Assembly (NCBI GenBank): GCA_945982095.1 | Contig: CAMFRR010000062.1 | Span: 1 to 6,146 of the forward strand | Direction of reading: 5' to 3' | DNA from: an uncultured Bacteroidales bacterium | GTDB taxonomy: Bacteria > Bacteroidota > Bacteroidia > Bacteroidales > UBA932 | DNA: 6,146 bases | In this document: positions 1 to 6,146 of the stretch, one piece after another | Numbering within the stretch: the stretch's first letter is position 1 | Layout: the number at the start of each line of letters is the position of its first letter | Made by a program: the position numbers and the translations under genes | Notes under the pieces: generated by a model | Database searches by the model: none | What the model was told of the DNA's origin: nothing | Seen by the model: the letters and a program-made list of their open reading frames with translations, nothing else

Positions 1-17
1 ACAATTTTGCACAGTAA

Positions 18-470
18 ATGGAAAAGGAGCTGGACAAGAGAATGATGCAGGCTGCGCTTTCCCAGGCACAGCTGGCTGAGGCGGCAGGTGAAGTACCCAT
101 AGGAGCTGTGGTGGCCTGCGGCGAGCGCATCATAGCAACAGGCTACAACATGACCGAAACCCTCAATGACCCCACGGCTCATGCTGAGATGATAGCCATG
201 ACTGCCGCCTGCGATGCCATTGGAGGCAAGTACCTGAATGACTGCACCTTATATGTGAGCGTAGAACCCTGCCCCATGTGTGCCGGCGCCATGTGCTGGG
301 CGCAGTTGGGACGTCTGGTATATGGTGCTCCCGATCCGAAGAGAGGTTACAGCTTGTTCCGGGACGAAGCCGGACGTGACCTTCTGCACCCCAAAACTGA
401 AGTTGTTGCGGAGGTAATGAAAGAAGAGTGTTCTGCCCTGGTAAGCAATTTCTTCAAGTCAAGGAGATAA
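18..470 (+). CDS. tadA: tRNA-specific adenosine deaminase TadA
   Basis: This 150-residue cytoplasmic enzyme should deaminate adenosine-34 of tRNA-Arg(ACG) to inosine, so that one tRNA reads several arginine codons. The zinc-dependent cytidine/deoxycytidylate deaminase signature is complete: His55-Ala-Glu57 (ligand and proton-shuttle glutamate) and Pro84-Cys85-Pro-Met-Cys88 (two cysteine ligands). The N-terminal stretch with GEVPIGAVV (24-32) and the segment RLVYGAPDPKRG after the second motif are typical of TadA and argue against guanine or cytosine deaminases of the same fold. Length is slightly below that of E. coli TadA, as is common. The ATG at 18 places the family's N-terminal helix correctly; no Shine-Dalgarno sequence precedes it, which is normal in Bacteroidota. 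Only 17 upstream bases are visible, so the promoter and any upstream partner gene cannot be judged. A hairpin at 495-537 follows the stop. Confidence 0.95.
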   Translation: MEKELDKRMMQAALSQAQLAEAAGEVPIGAVVACGERIIATGYNMTETLNDPTAHAEMIAMTAACDAIGGKYLNDCTLYVSVEPCPMCAGAMCWAQLGRLVYGAPDPKRGYSLFRDEAGRDLLHPKTEVVAEVMKEECSALVSNFFKSRR

Positions 471-494
471 GCCGCTATGGCATGAAAAATGAGT

Positions 495-537
495 GAAGAG
501 GATGGCTGTCGGTCTCGCGACCATAGTCATCCTCTTC
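495..537 (+). terminator. Strong hairpin after tadA, possible terminator without T-tract
   Basis: The arms 495-504 and 528-537 are perfect 10-base complements. The helix continues with 505-509 pairing 523-527 (three Watson-Crick pairs and two G-U pairs), skips a bulged C at 510, and ends with 511-514 pairing 519-522 around the loop TCGC. That makes 19 pairs. It starts 25 bases after the tadA stop and ends 85 bases before the next start, so its position suits a 3' end or processing barrier for tadA mRNA. No run of T follows on the plus strand, so it is not a classical intrinsic terminator. The two G-U pairs would become A-C mismatches in the minus-strand RNA, which favours function in the plus-strand transcript. 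A 5' leader structure of the downstream protease gene is the main alternative. Confidence 0.55.
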
Positions 538-622
538 CGTGTACTAAAACCTAAACCTTGAAATATGAGTGCAAATATAAGAAAAAAATGTTAAATTGCG
601 AGCAAATAATGCATATTGCAAG

Positions 623-2326
623 ATGAATTTGAGATCATACATACAACTTGTGAGCTTGATTGTACTCCTGCATGTAACTTGCCCCTTTGCCTCGGCACAG
701 GAAAGGACAGCTGATTTCACAGCTTTCAGGGCCAGACAGATGAAGCATCATCATGATGGAGGCTATATGTGGCAGCCTTTCAGCAAGGCTTCATTTACCA
801 AAGCAGAGGACGGCACATACAGAATCATTGTAGTTCTTGCCGAATACAGCGATGTATCCTTTTTCTATAAACGCGAGCATTTTGAAAAGATGCTCAACGG
901 AGAAGGATATTCGGATTTCGGGGCTCAAGGCTCGGCGAGGGAATATCTTGAGGCTCAACTCAGATGCAAGGTGGAAATTACCATCACGGATATAGTGAAG
1001 CTGTCGCAGACCCGTCAGTATTATGGCATGGATTCGGAGCTTACTGGCTCTGACGCCAAGGCAGGCTCTTTCGTTGCCGAGGCCTGTACTCTTGCCGCTG
1101 CAGGCACCGATTTCTCGGCCTTTGACATGAACGGAGACGGCCTCGTCGACAATGTATTCGTAATCTTTGCGGGCGAAGATCAGGCCCAGTGCATGGGCGA
1201 GCACCCTGAATATATGTGGAGCCACAGCTACAATCTGCTGAACAGCGATTATGGCAAGACCTTGGAACTGGGCAACATAAGCATAAACAACTACGGATGC
1301 TGCAGCGAGTTGTACCGCCGCTACGACAGTTCTGGATTCGAAACGGTCATGGCTCCTATTGGCACATTCTGTCACGAATATCTCCACAACCTCGGTCTGT
1401 CTGACCTTTATGACACCGATTACGAAAAAAGCGGAGGCCGCGCAGCCGGTGTTTGGGGCTGCACCGCACTGATGTCGTCCGGCAATTACAACAATAACGG
1501 CAACACCCCTGCCAATCTCAACGCCATAGATCTTCAGAGCCTCGGGGTCATGGAGCCTGAGCCGCTGAAACAAGGCAACTACACCCTTTACCCCCTGTCA
1601 GATTCGAGGGCACGCACATATGTTATGTCAAATCCCGCAAATCCTGCTGAGTATTATCTTTTTGAAGCCAGGAATACTGAAGGATGGGACCAGTACATTG
1701 GACTGGATGCTGACTCGGGTGTGGGTATGCTGGTGTACCATATAGACAAGAGGGAGGATATGAGCAGCGAGTCTGAAACTTTCGGTGCCATTTCATCCTA
1801 TGACAGATGGCACAGATACAACGAGGTCAATGCCAATCCAAAACATCAATGTGCCGACCTTATCGAGGCAGACGGGCGTTCCGACATCAATCCTGACGAA
1901 GCTTCTCAAAAGAATATAGGAGGCATTTTCTTTCCTGCATACGGGGCAAGTGCCTTGGGAGGGGATGCAAAGATTCCTCTAAGTTTTTGGGATGGAAGCA
2001 ATTCCAAATATGCGATACGGAACATACGCGTTGAGAATGGAGCCGTGCTCTTCTCTTGCGTGGATCTCACGAGCCCGCTTCCTCCCCCTGCCGAGGCCGC
2101 CCCGAAAGATGATGAGATGTTGTATATCATTGTAGTGGCACATGCTGACGGCCGTTTGGAACTGAGTGTAAGCAATGCGTTTGAGGGCACTGTCAGCTGG
2201 TATTTCGACAATAAGCCTTTAGGCGATGTTTCGGAAGGGTTCAAGCCTTCCGGTCCTGGCATGATAAGGGCTGAAATTACATGGCCTGACGGCAGTACTG
2301 ACAATTTATATAAAGAACAGCGCTGA
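623..2326 (+). CDS. Secreted M6-family zinc metalloprotease
   Basis: Predicted exported endopeptidase of 567 residues, related to the immune inhibitor A / M6 group. An upstream in-frame TTG at 596 exists, but the ATG at 623 puts a clean signal peptide at the N-terminus: Arg4, a hydrophobic core over residues 7-16, and a likely signal peptidase I cut after Ala23-Ser-Ala25. The catalytic motif is HEYLHNLGLSD, with His251, Glu252, His255 and probable third ligand Asp261, preceded by GTFC as in M6 proteins. A calcium-loop-like segment DMNGDGLVD lies at 168-176 and leads into a hydrophobic strand. WGCTALMSSG around Met284 matches the conserved G-x-W-x-x-M-S-x-G region after the active site. A proline-rich linker (483-495) separates the catalytic part from a C-terminal beta-type domain of about 70 residues. 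No type IX secretion C-terminal signal is visible, so the final location (periplasm or outside) is open. Substrate is unknown. Its stop overlaps the next start by one base. Confidence 0.88.
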   Translation: MNLRSYIQLVSLIVLLHVTCPFASAQERTADFTAFRARQMKHHHDGGYMWQPFSKASFTKAEDGTYRIIVVLAEYSDVSFFYKREHFEKMLNGEGYSDFGAQGSAREYLEAQLRCKVEITITDIVKLSQTRQYYGMDSELTGSDAKAGSFVAEACTLAAAGTDFSAFDMNGDGLVDNVFVIFAGEDQAQCMGEHPEYMWSHSYNLLNSDYGKTLELGNISINNYGCCSELYRRYDSSGFETVMAPIGTFCHEYLHNLGLSDLYDTDYEKSGGRAAGVWGCTALMSSGNYNNNGNTPANLNAIDLQSLGVMEPEPLKQGNYTLYPLSDSRARTYVMSNPANPAEYYLFEARNTEGWDQYIGLDADSGVGMLVYHIDKREDMSSESETFGAISSYDRWHRYNEVNANPKHQCADLIEADGRSDINPDEASQKNIGGIFFPAYGASALGGDAKIPLSFWDGSNSKYAIRNIRVENGAVLFSCVDLTSPLPPPAEAAPKDDEMLYIIVVAHADGRLELSVSNAFEGTVSWYFDNKPLGDVSEGFKPSGPGMIRAEITWPDGSTDNLYKEQR

Positions 2327-2781
2327 TGAAACGATATATCATTTTGGCGGCAGTCTTCTGCCTTGCACTTTTCTCATGCAAAGGCCCCAGCACTCCTTCG
2401 GACCAGGAGATTTTCATGCAGAAAGAAAGCATGTGCCTTATGGTGGGCTACAAGGAAATGATTGATTTCTCTGCGGGTGAGCTGCAATTCAGCTACAACG
2501 ACACGAAACATATCTACCGTGCAGGGGTGACAGTCAGCCAGCCTGACCAGAACAGCGGAGCCACGGTCCAGACAGTTCAAAACTATTATGTGCTAAAGCT
2601 GGAAGCAGCTCCTGGCGATGAGGGTTCCGAGGTCAGGGGCGTTCTCACCTTGTGCAGCCCGACCATATCGTCAGGCATACGCACCTATGATCTGAAGAAT
2701 GCGGCTGTGCTCAAGACTGACGCTTCGCAGGTTTGGATCTGGGACCCCGATCTGCATCTGGGTGTAATAGTACGTTTCTAG
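2326..2781 (+). CDS. Small predicted lipoprotein of unknown family, coupled to the M6 protease
   Basis: A 151-residue protein that I do not recognise as a named family. The N-terminus (Lys2, Arg3, hydrophobic stretch 4-16, then Leu15-Phe-Ser-Cys18) reads as a lipoprotein signal with lipidation at Cys18; phenylalanine at -2 makes the lipobox somewhat loose. A short Pro/Ser/Thr-containing tether (19-26) follows. The rest is soluble and probably beta-rich, with alternating hydrophobic residues, a QNYYVLKL strand near the middle and VWIWDPDLHLG close to the C-terminus. No acidic run directly follows Cys18, so a surface-export signal is not evident and the membrane face is unknown. The ATG shares its A with the TGA of the protease (TGATG), which suggests translational coupling and co-transcription. 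The 3' end overlaps the convergent alr gene by four bases. Anchor, chaperone or inhibitor of the protease are untested options. Confidence 0.75.
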   Translation: MKRYIILAAVFCLALFSCKGPSTPSDQEIFMQKESMCLMVGYKEMIDFSAGELQFSYNDTKHIYRAGVTVSQPDQNSGATVQTVQNYYVLKLEAAPGDEGSEVRGVLTLCSPTISSGIRTYDLKNAAVLKTDASQVWIWDPDLHLGVIVRF

Positions 2782-3887
2782 TCCACCACAATGCGCTCAA
2801 TGCGGCGGGGAACGGAAGTGAATATTTCGTAAGGGATGGTGCCCAGTTCCTTGGCCATTTCCACTGCCGAAGGCTCTTTCCCGAATATACACACGGTGTC
2901 ACCCACCTTGGCTTCGACTCCCGTGATGTCCAGCATGCACATATCCATGCATATGTTGCCTATGGTCGGCACCCTGTGTCCATTGAGCATGAAAGAGAAA
3001 TGGCCGTTGCCCAAGCGCCTGTCGATGCCGTCGGCATAGCCCACAGGTATGGTGGCAATCACTGTGCCCGCACTTGCAATCTTGCCGTTTCGCGAATATC
3101 CAATAGCTCCATCCCCTTCTTTCAAAGTCTTGATCTGCAATATTTTGCATTTGAAAGAGGCTGCACTCTGCAATTTGTCCGCAGAGAAAGGACTCACTCC
3201 GTATATTCCAATTCCCAGTCGGACCATATCGAACTGGTACTGCGAGAAACGCTCTATGCCTGCCGAGTTGAGTATGTGATACATGGGCTTGTAACCCAGG
3301 GCCTCGCTGAGCTTGGGAGCATTCCTCTGGAACATTTCTATCTGTGCCAGAGTAAACTCGTCCATGGACGGATCGTCGGCCGTAGCAAGGTGGGAATATA
3401 TGCTTTTTACATGAACCTCATGACATTGTGGCAGGAAGTCTGCCAATTCCTGTATTTCACTGCTCATGAAACCCAGGCGGTGCATGCCCGTATCGAGTTT
3501 AATATGTATGGGATAGCCCTGTTCGTTACGCTTGCGCAGCACTTCGGTAAGGCAGCGCAGGGTATACATGTTGGGTATGGCAGGTTCCAGACGGAAATCT
3601 ATCATCTCATTGAAGAAATCCGTGCCTCCGCTGAGCACCAATATGGGCAGATGCACTCCGGCATTGCGCAGCTCCATTCCTTCAACAGGGTAAGCGACAG
3701 CCAGATAGTCTGCGCCCTGTTCTTCCATCAGTTTGGCGAATTCCACAGCTCCGTGGCCATAAGCATTGGCTTTCATGAGGACCAGAAGCTTGGTATTGTT
3801 TTTGAGAAGAGAACGATAATAGCTATAATTGTTTTTACACGCGCCGAGACTTATTTCGAGGCGTGAAAAATCATCAGGTCTATACAT
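2778..3887 (-). CDS. alr: Alanine racemase (PLP-dependent)
   Basis: This enzyme interconverts L- and D-alanine in the cytoplasm and supplies D-alanine for peptidoglycan. At 369 residues it has the usual length for the fold-type III enzyme: an N-terminal TIM-like barrel followed by a beta domain. Lys39 in MKANAYGHG is the PLP-binding lysine and the one catalytic base. Tyr264 in IGYSRNG is the second, matching Tyr265 of the Geobacillus enzyme. Arg137 in DTGMHRLGF corresponds to the arginine that steers the PLP phenolate side. YADGIDRRLGNG (284-295) and GNICMDM (310-316) are further family signatures. The ATG at 3887 leaves the normal short N-terminus before RLEISL, where the first conserved strand begins. 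It is a stand-alone protein with no MurF part. It lies divergent from the YugP-type gene and convergent with the lipoprotein gene, with stop codons sharing CTAG. Confidence 0.95.
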   Translation of the reverse strand: MYRPDDFSRLEISLGACKNNYSYYRSLLKNNTKLLVLMKANAYGHGAVEFAKLMEEQGADYLAVAYPVEGMELRNAGVHLPILVLSGGTDFFNEMIDFRLEPAIPNMYTLRCLTEVLRKRNEQGYPIHIKLDTGMHRLGFMSSEIQELADFLPQCHEVHVKSIYSHLATADDPSMDEFTLAQIEMFQRNAPKLSEALGYKPMYHILNSAGIERFSQYQFDMVRLGIGIYGVSPFSADKLQSAASFKCKILQIKTLKEGDGAIGYSRNGKIASAGTVIATIPVGYADGIDRRLGNGHFSFMLNGHRVPTIGNICMDMCMLDITGVEAKVGDTVCIFGKEPSAVEMAKELGTIPYEIFTSVPRRIERIVVD

Positions 3888-3904
3888 AATTTTTATTAAT
3901 TACC

Positions 3905-3936
3905 GTTGCAAAATTAGTGATATTTTCTCAATTTTG
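3905..3936 (+). promoter_or_regulatory. Candidate promoter of the YugP-type peptidase gene
   Basis: GTTG at 3905-3908 and CAATTTTG at 3929-3936 are separated by 20 bases, the spacing of Bacteroidota TTTG / TAnnTTTG promoters; each element has one mismatch at conserved positions. The predicted start of transcription near 3940 leaves about 17 bases of leader before the ATG at 3957. It interleaves with the candidate alr -7 element on the other strand. The match is imperfect and the call rests on spacing and position. Confidence 0.3.
3909..3916 (-). promoter_or_regulatory. Candidate -7 element of the alr promoter
   Basis: Read on the minus strand, this is TAATTTTG, an exact match to the Bacteroidota -7 consensus TAnnTTTG. 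It lies 21 bases before the alr ATG, which would give a short leader of about 17 bases. Exactly 20 bases further upstream is GTTA (3937-3940 on the plus strand), a poor match to the -33 TTTG. The region is A/T rich, so chance similarity is possible. Confidence 0.4.
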
Positions 3937-3956
3937 TAACCCAATATCACACAACT

Positions 3957-4631
3957 ATGAACATCTGGGCAATAATGATTCTAGTCATGCTGTTGAGCTT
4001 CCTCATACAGCAAGTCCTCAACTCAAAGTTCAACCGTTATTCCAAAGTTGCCTCTCCAAATGGGGCAAGCGGTGAGGAAATCGCACTCAAGATGTTGTCT
4101 GACAATGGCATATATGATGTCAAAGTCCAACATGTGCCAGGCCGTCTGACCGACCACTACAATCCCGTAAACCGCACCCTCAACCTTTCAGACAACGTAT
4201 ATTCAGGCCGAAGCATTGCAGCCGCGGCTGTCGCCGCCCACGAATGCGGCCACGCCATACAGCATGCCAAGGGATATGCCCCACTGCGTCTGCGCTCGGC
4301 TCTTGTCCCTGTGGTGAGCTTTGCAAACTCATGGGTACAGTGGATTCTGCTGCTGGGAATAATATGCATCAACTCTTTTCCTTCACTGCTGTGGTTTGGC
4401 ATAGCTCTTTTTGCCTGCACCACCCTTTTCAGTTTCATCACCCTTCCTGTAGAAATCAACGCGTCGAAACGTGCCGTGGCTTATCTTGAAACTGCGGGCA
4501 TCGCTACCGGGCAGACCAAGGAAATGGCTGAGGATGCACTCAGGTGGGCAGCTTATACATATGTAATTGCTGCGCTCGGCTCACTGGCCACACTTTTCTA
4601 TTACATAGGCATTGCGCGCAGCAGGGATTAA
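3957..4631 (+). CDS. YugP-type membrane zinc metallopeptidase (Zn_peptidase_2)
   Basis: A 224-residue integral membrane protein of the YugP / Zn_peptidase_2 family, with a predicted zinc-dependent peptidase role; physiological substrates of the family are poorly known. The HExxH motif is His95-Glu-Cys-Gly-His99, preceded by an alanine-rich helix and followed by the family-typical IQHAKGYAPLRLRS. Glu166 in LPVEINASKRA, shortly after the third membrane segment, is the likely third zinc ligand. Four hydrophobic segments are visible at about 4-21, 116-138, 143-163 and 198-219, with the zinc site between the first and second. The length is typical. The ATG at 3957 starts immediately before the first membrane helix, and no Shine-Dalgarno sequence precedes it. 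gdhA follows after 33 bases on the same strand, so read-through is possible though no functional link is apparent. Confidence 0.92.
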   Translation: MNIWAIMILVMLLSFLIQQVLNSKFNRYSKVASPNGASGEEIALKMLSDNGIYDVKVQHVPGRLTDHYNPVNRTLNLSDNVYSGRSIAAAAVAAHECGHAIQHAKGYAPLRLRSALVPVVSFANSWVQWILLLGIICINSFPSLLWFGIALFACTTLFSFITLPVEINASKRAVAYLETAGIATGQTKEMAEDALRWAAYTYVIAALGSLATLFYYIGIARSRD

Positions 4632-4664
4632 CAATATTTTGAAAGTTTATACCTTAATCATACT

Positions 4665-6020
4665 ATGGAACAGAACGAACAAGATTACATTAACAGTTTT
4701 ATGGAATGGCTGATCGCCCGCAATCCGGGTGAGAAAGAATTCCATCAGGCAGTACACGAGGTGTTGGTCGCAGTTGCACCATATATTCTCACACACCCTG
4801 AACTTGCTGAAAACAAGATACTTGAGCGCATGTGTGAAGCAGAGCGCATAGTCATATTCCGCGTGCCTTGGGTCGATGACCAGGGTAAGGTACAGGTAAA
4901 CCGCGGCTATCGCGTGCAGATGAACAGCGCCATAGGCCCATACAAAGGAGGTCTGCGTTTCCATCCTAATGTGAATCTCGGAGTTCTCAAGTTCCTGGCC
5001 TTCGAGCAGGTGCTCAAGAACAGCCTTACTACCCTGCCTATGGGCGGCGGCAAAGGCGGCTCAGACTTCAATCCTAAGGGCAAGAGCGACAACGAGGTTA
5101 TGCGTTTCTGTCAGAGTTTCATGACTGAACTTTACCGCCATATTGGCCCTGACACTGATGTACCTGCAGGCGATATAGGCGTGGGAGCCCGTGAAATCGG
5201 CTATCTTTTCGGACAATATAAGAGACTCTCCAATGAATTCACAGGCACTCTGACCGGCAAGGGTCTGTCATGGGGCGGCAGCCGACTCCGTCCTGAGGCC
5301 ACCGGTTATGGACTTTGCTATTTTGCCCAGAGCATGCTTGGTACCAAGGGCGAGAGCTTCGAAGGCAAGACAGTCGTGATTTCAGGCTCGGGCAACGTTG
5401 CCCAGTATGCCTGCCAGAAAGCCACCCAGCTTGGTGCAAAGGTTGTAACTCTGTCAGATTCTGACGGTTATATATATGACGCTGAAGGAATCGATGCTGA
5501 GAAGATGGAGTTCGTATTCAACCTTAAGAACGTACGCCGCGGCAGGATTAAAGAGTACGTAGAGCAATATCCTCAGGCTCAATACTTCGCAGGCAAGAGG
5601 CCATGGGAAGTGAAGTGCGATATCGCCCTCCCTTGCGCTACTCAGAATGAGCTTAACGGTGATGACGCTGCTGCTCTTCTTGCAAACGGATGCTGGTGTG
5701 TTGCCGAGGGTGCCAACATGCCTTGCACACCTGAGGCAATTCATGCTTTCCAGCAGGCACGCATTCTCTATTCTCCAGGCAAGGCTTCAAATGCAGGTGG
5801 TGTTGCCACTTCGGGTCTGGAGATGAGCCAGAACTCTTACCGCCGCAGATGGCATGCCGACAAGGTGGATGCACAGCTTCATCTTATCATGGCGGACATC
5901 CATGACGCTTGTCTGCGCTATGGCAGCCAGCCTGACGGTTATGTTGACTATGTCAAGGGCGCTACCCTTGCCGGCTTCATCAAGGTTGCCGGCGCCATGA
6001 TGGATCAGGGAATAGTCTGA
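4665..6020 (+). CDS. gdhA: Glutamate dehydrogenase, small hexameric type, probably NADP-linked
   Basis: This 451-residue cytoplasmic enzyme reductively aminates 2-oxoglutarate to glutamate, the main ammonia entry route in many Bacteroidota. The substrate domain contains Lys94 in GPYKGGLRFHP, the catalytic Lys130 in PMGGGKGGSDF, and the catalytic Asp170 in PAGDIGVGAREIGY. The Rossmann domain starts around residue 234, with GSGNVA at 241-246 and SDSDG at the end of the second strand. ALPCATQNEL and VAEGANMP, then SNAGGVATSGLEMSQN, complete the class I signatures. Overall it resembles E. coli GdhA closely, including the coenzyme region, which favours NADP(H); NAD or dual use cannot be excluded, since related Bacteroidota enzymes differ. 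It is a few residues longer than the E. coli protein. The ATG at 4665 gives the expected N-terminus. No clear promoter is seen in the 33-base gap before it; a strong terminator lies at 6120-6140. Confidence 0.96.
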   Translation: MEQNEQDYINSFMEWLIARNPGEKEFHQAVHEVLVAVAPYILTHPELAENKILERMCEAERIVIFRVPWVDDQGKVQVNRGYRVQMNSAIGPYKGGLRFHPNVNLGVLKFLAFEQVLKNSLTTLPMGGGKGGSDFNPKGKSDNEVMRFCQSFMTELYRHIGPDTDVPAGDIGVGAREIGYLFGQYKRLSNEFTGTLTGKGLSWGGSRLRPEATGYGLCYFAQSMLGTKGESFEGKTVVISGSGNVAQYACQKATQLGAKVVTLSDSDGYIYDAEGIDAEKMEFVFNLKNVRRGRIKEYVEQYPQAQYFAGKRPWEVKCDIALPCATQNELNGDDAAALLANGCWCVAEGANMPCTPEAIHAFQQARILYSPGKASNAGGVATSGLEMSQNSYRRRWHADKVDAQLHLIMADIHDACLRYGSQPDGYVDYVKGATLAGFIKVAGAMMDQGIV

Positions 6021-6097
6021 ACATGAAGCCGGGGCAAAATTGAGATTTCACGGCTCCCGTTTGAGATCTAGCAAGATTCAATAATATAGATAGAGGG

Positions 6098-6119
6098 CGA
6101 CTAAAAAGTCGTAAGACTT
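6098..6119 (+). other. Two overlapping, mutually exclusive small hairpins
   Basis: CGACT at 6098-6102 pairs with AGTCG at 6107-6111 around the loop AAAA. Alternatively AAGTC at 6106-6110 pairs with GACTT at 6115-6119 around GTAA. The two share bases 6106-6111, so only one can form at a time. They sit directly before the terminator hairpin downstream of gdhA. With five pairs each they are weak, and the arrangement may be incidental. Confidence 0.4.
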
Positions 6120-6140
6120 GAAGGTCACCTTCTTTTTTTT
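6120..6140 (+). terminator. Intrinsic terminator downstream of gdhA
   Basis: GAAGG at 6120-6124 pairs with CCTTC at 6128-6132 around the three-base loop TCA and is followed at once by eight T residues (6133-6140). The stem is short but the T-tract is uninterrupted. It lies about 100 bases after the gdhA stop, leaving a rather long 3' untranslated region of unassigned sequence (6021-6097). Confidence 0.7.
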
Positions 6141-6146
6141 GTTCTA

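Noticed and set aside
2..9. CAATTTTG before tadA as a -7 promoter element
   Set aside because: It would place transcription start only about five bases before the ATG, and the -33 region is outside the window.
572..579. Minus-strand TATATTTG as a promoter for a small RNA ending at the 495-537 hairpin
   Set aside because: There is no -33 element at the expected spacing, and the hairpin pairs less well in the minus-strand RNA, with A-C mismatches.
565..594. Nine-codon reading frame as a leader peptide
   Set aside because: Too short to support, no regulatory residues such as a run of one amino acid, and no pairing with an attenuator was found.
596..622. TTG at 596 as start of the M6 protease
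   Set aside because: It would add nine polar residues before an otherwise clean signal peptide; the ATG at 623 gives the normal secretory N-terminus.
680..685. Cys20 of the M6 protease as a lipoprotein cysteine
   Set aside because: The preceding residues His-Val-Thr do not form a lipobox, and a good signal peptidase I site follows at Ala25.
791..1573. Minus-strand open frame of 260 codons inside the M6 protease gene
   Set aside because: Antisense shadow of a well-supported gene; no signal peptide, motif or plausible initiation context.
2733..3866. Long plus-strand open frame (377 codons) across the alr gene
   Set aside because: It lies almost wholly antisense to alr, whose motifs are complete, and its translation shows no recognisable domain and the composition of a shadow frame.

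Overview
The window looks like ordinary chromosome from a member of the Bacteroidota, most likely order Bacteroidales. The start codons lack Shine-Dalgarno sequences and are preceded by A/T-rich leaders. The intergenic promoter-like sites resemble the Bacteroidota TTTG / TAnnTTTG pattern rather than TTGACA/TATAAT. The protein set (TadA, secreted M6 protease, small lipoprotein, Alr, YugP-type membrane protease, small hexameric glutamate dehydrogenase) fits a gut-type anaerobe. The family or genus cannot be fixed from this sequence alone.

Layout, left to right. Positions 18-470 (+) encode the tRNA adenosine deaminase TadA. A 152-base gap follows, holding a strong 19-pair hairpin at 495-537. Positions 623-2326 (+) encode a secreted M6-family zinc metalloprotease. 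Its stop codon overlaps by one base the start of a small predicted lipoprotein of unknown family (2326-2781, +). That lipoprotein gene meets alanine racemase (2778-3887, -) tail to tail, and the two stop codons share the palindrome CTAG. A 69-base divergent intergenic region (3888-3956) carries candidate promoters for alr and for a YugP-type membrane zinc peptidase (3957-4631, +). After 33 bases comes glutamate dehydrogenase gdhA (4665-6020, +). The last 126 bases contain no gene, but they hold two small competing hairpins and an intrinsic terminator with eight T residues (6120-6140).

How the genes relate. Most are unrelated housekeeping functions: wobble-base editing of tRNA, D-alanine supply for peptidoglycan, membrane proteolysis and ammonia assimilation. 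The one pair that looks functionally linked is the M6 protease and the overlapping lipoprotein. The protease should be exported, the lipoprotein should be membrane anchored, and the arrangement suggests translational coupling. A partner, anchor or inhibitor role for the lipoprotein is a hypothesis only.

I see no mobile element, CRISPR array, RNA gene or clear sign of horizontal transfer, and nothing that amounts to a demonstrated new system. The best leads are the protease-lipoprotein pair and the hairpin after tadA, whose G-U pairs indicate that the plus-strand RNA is the folded form.
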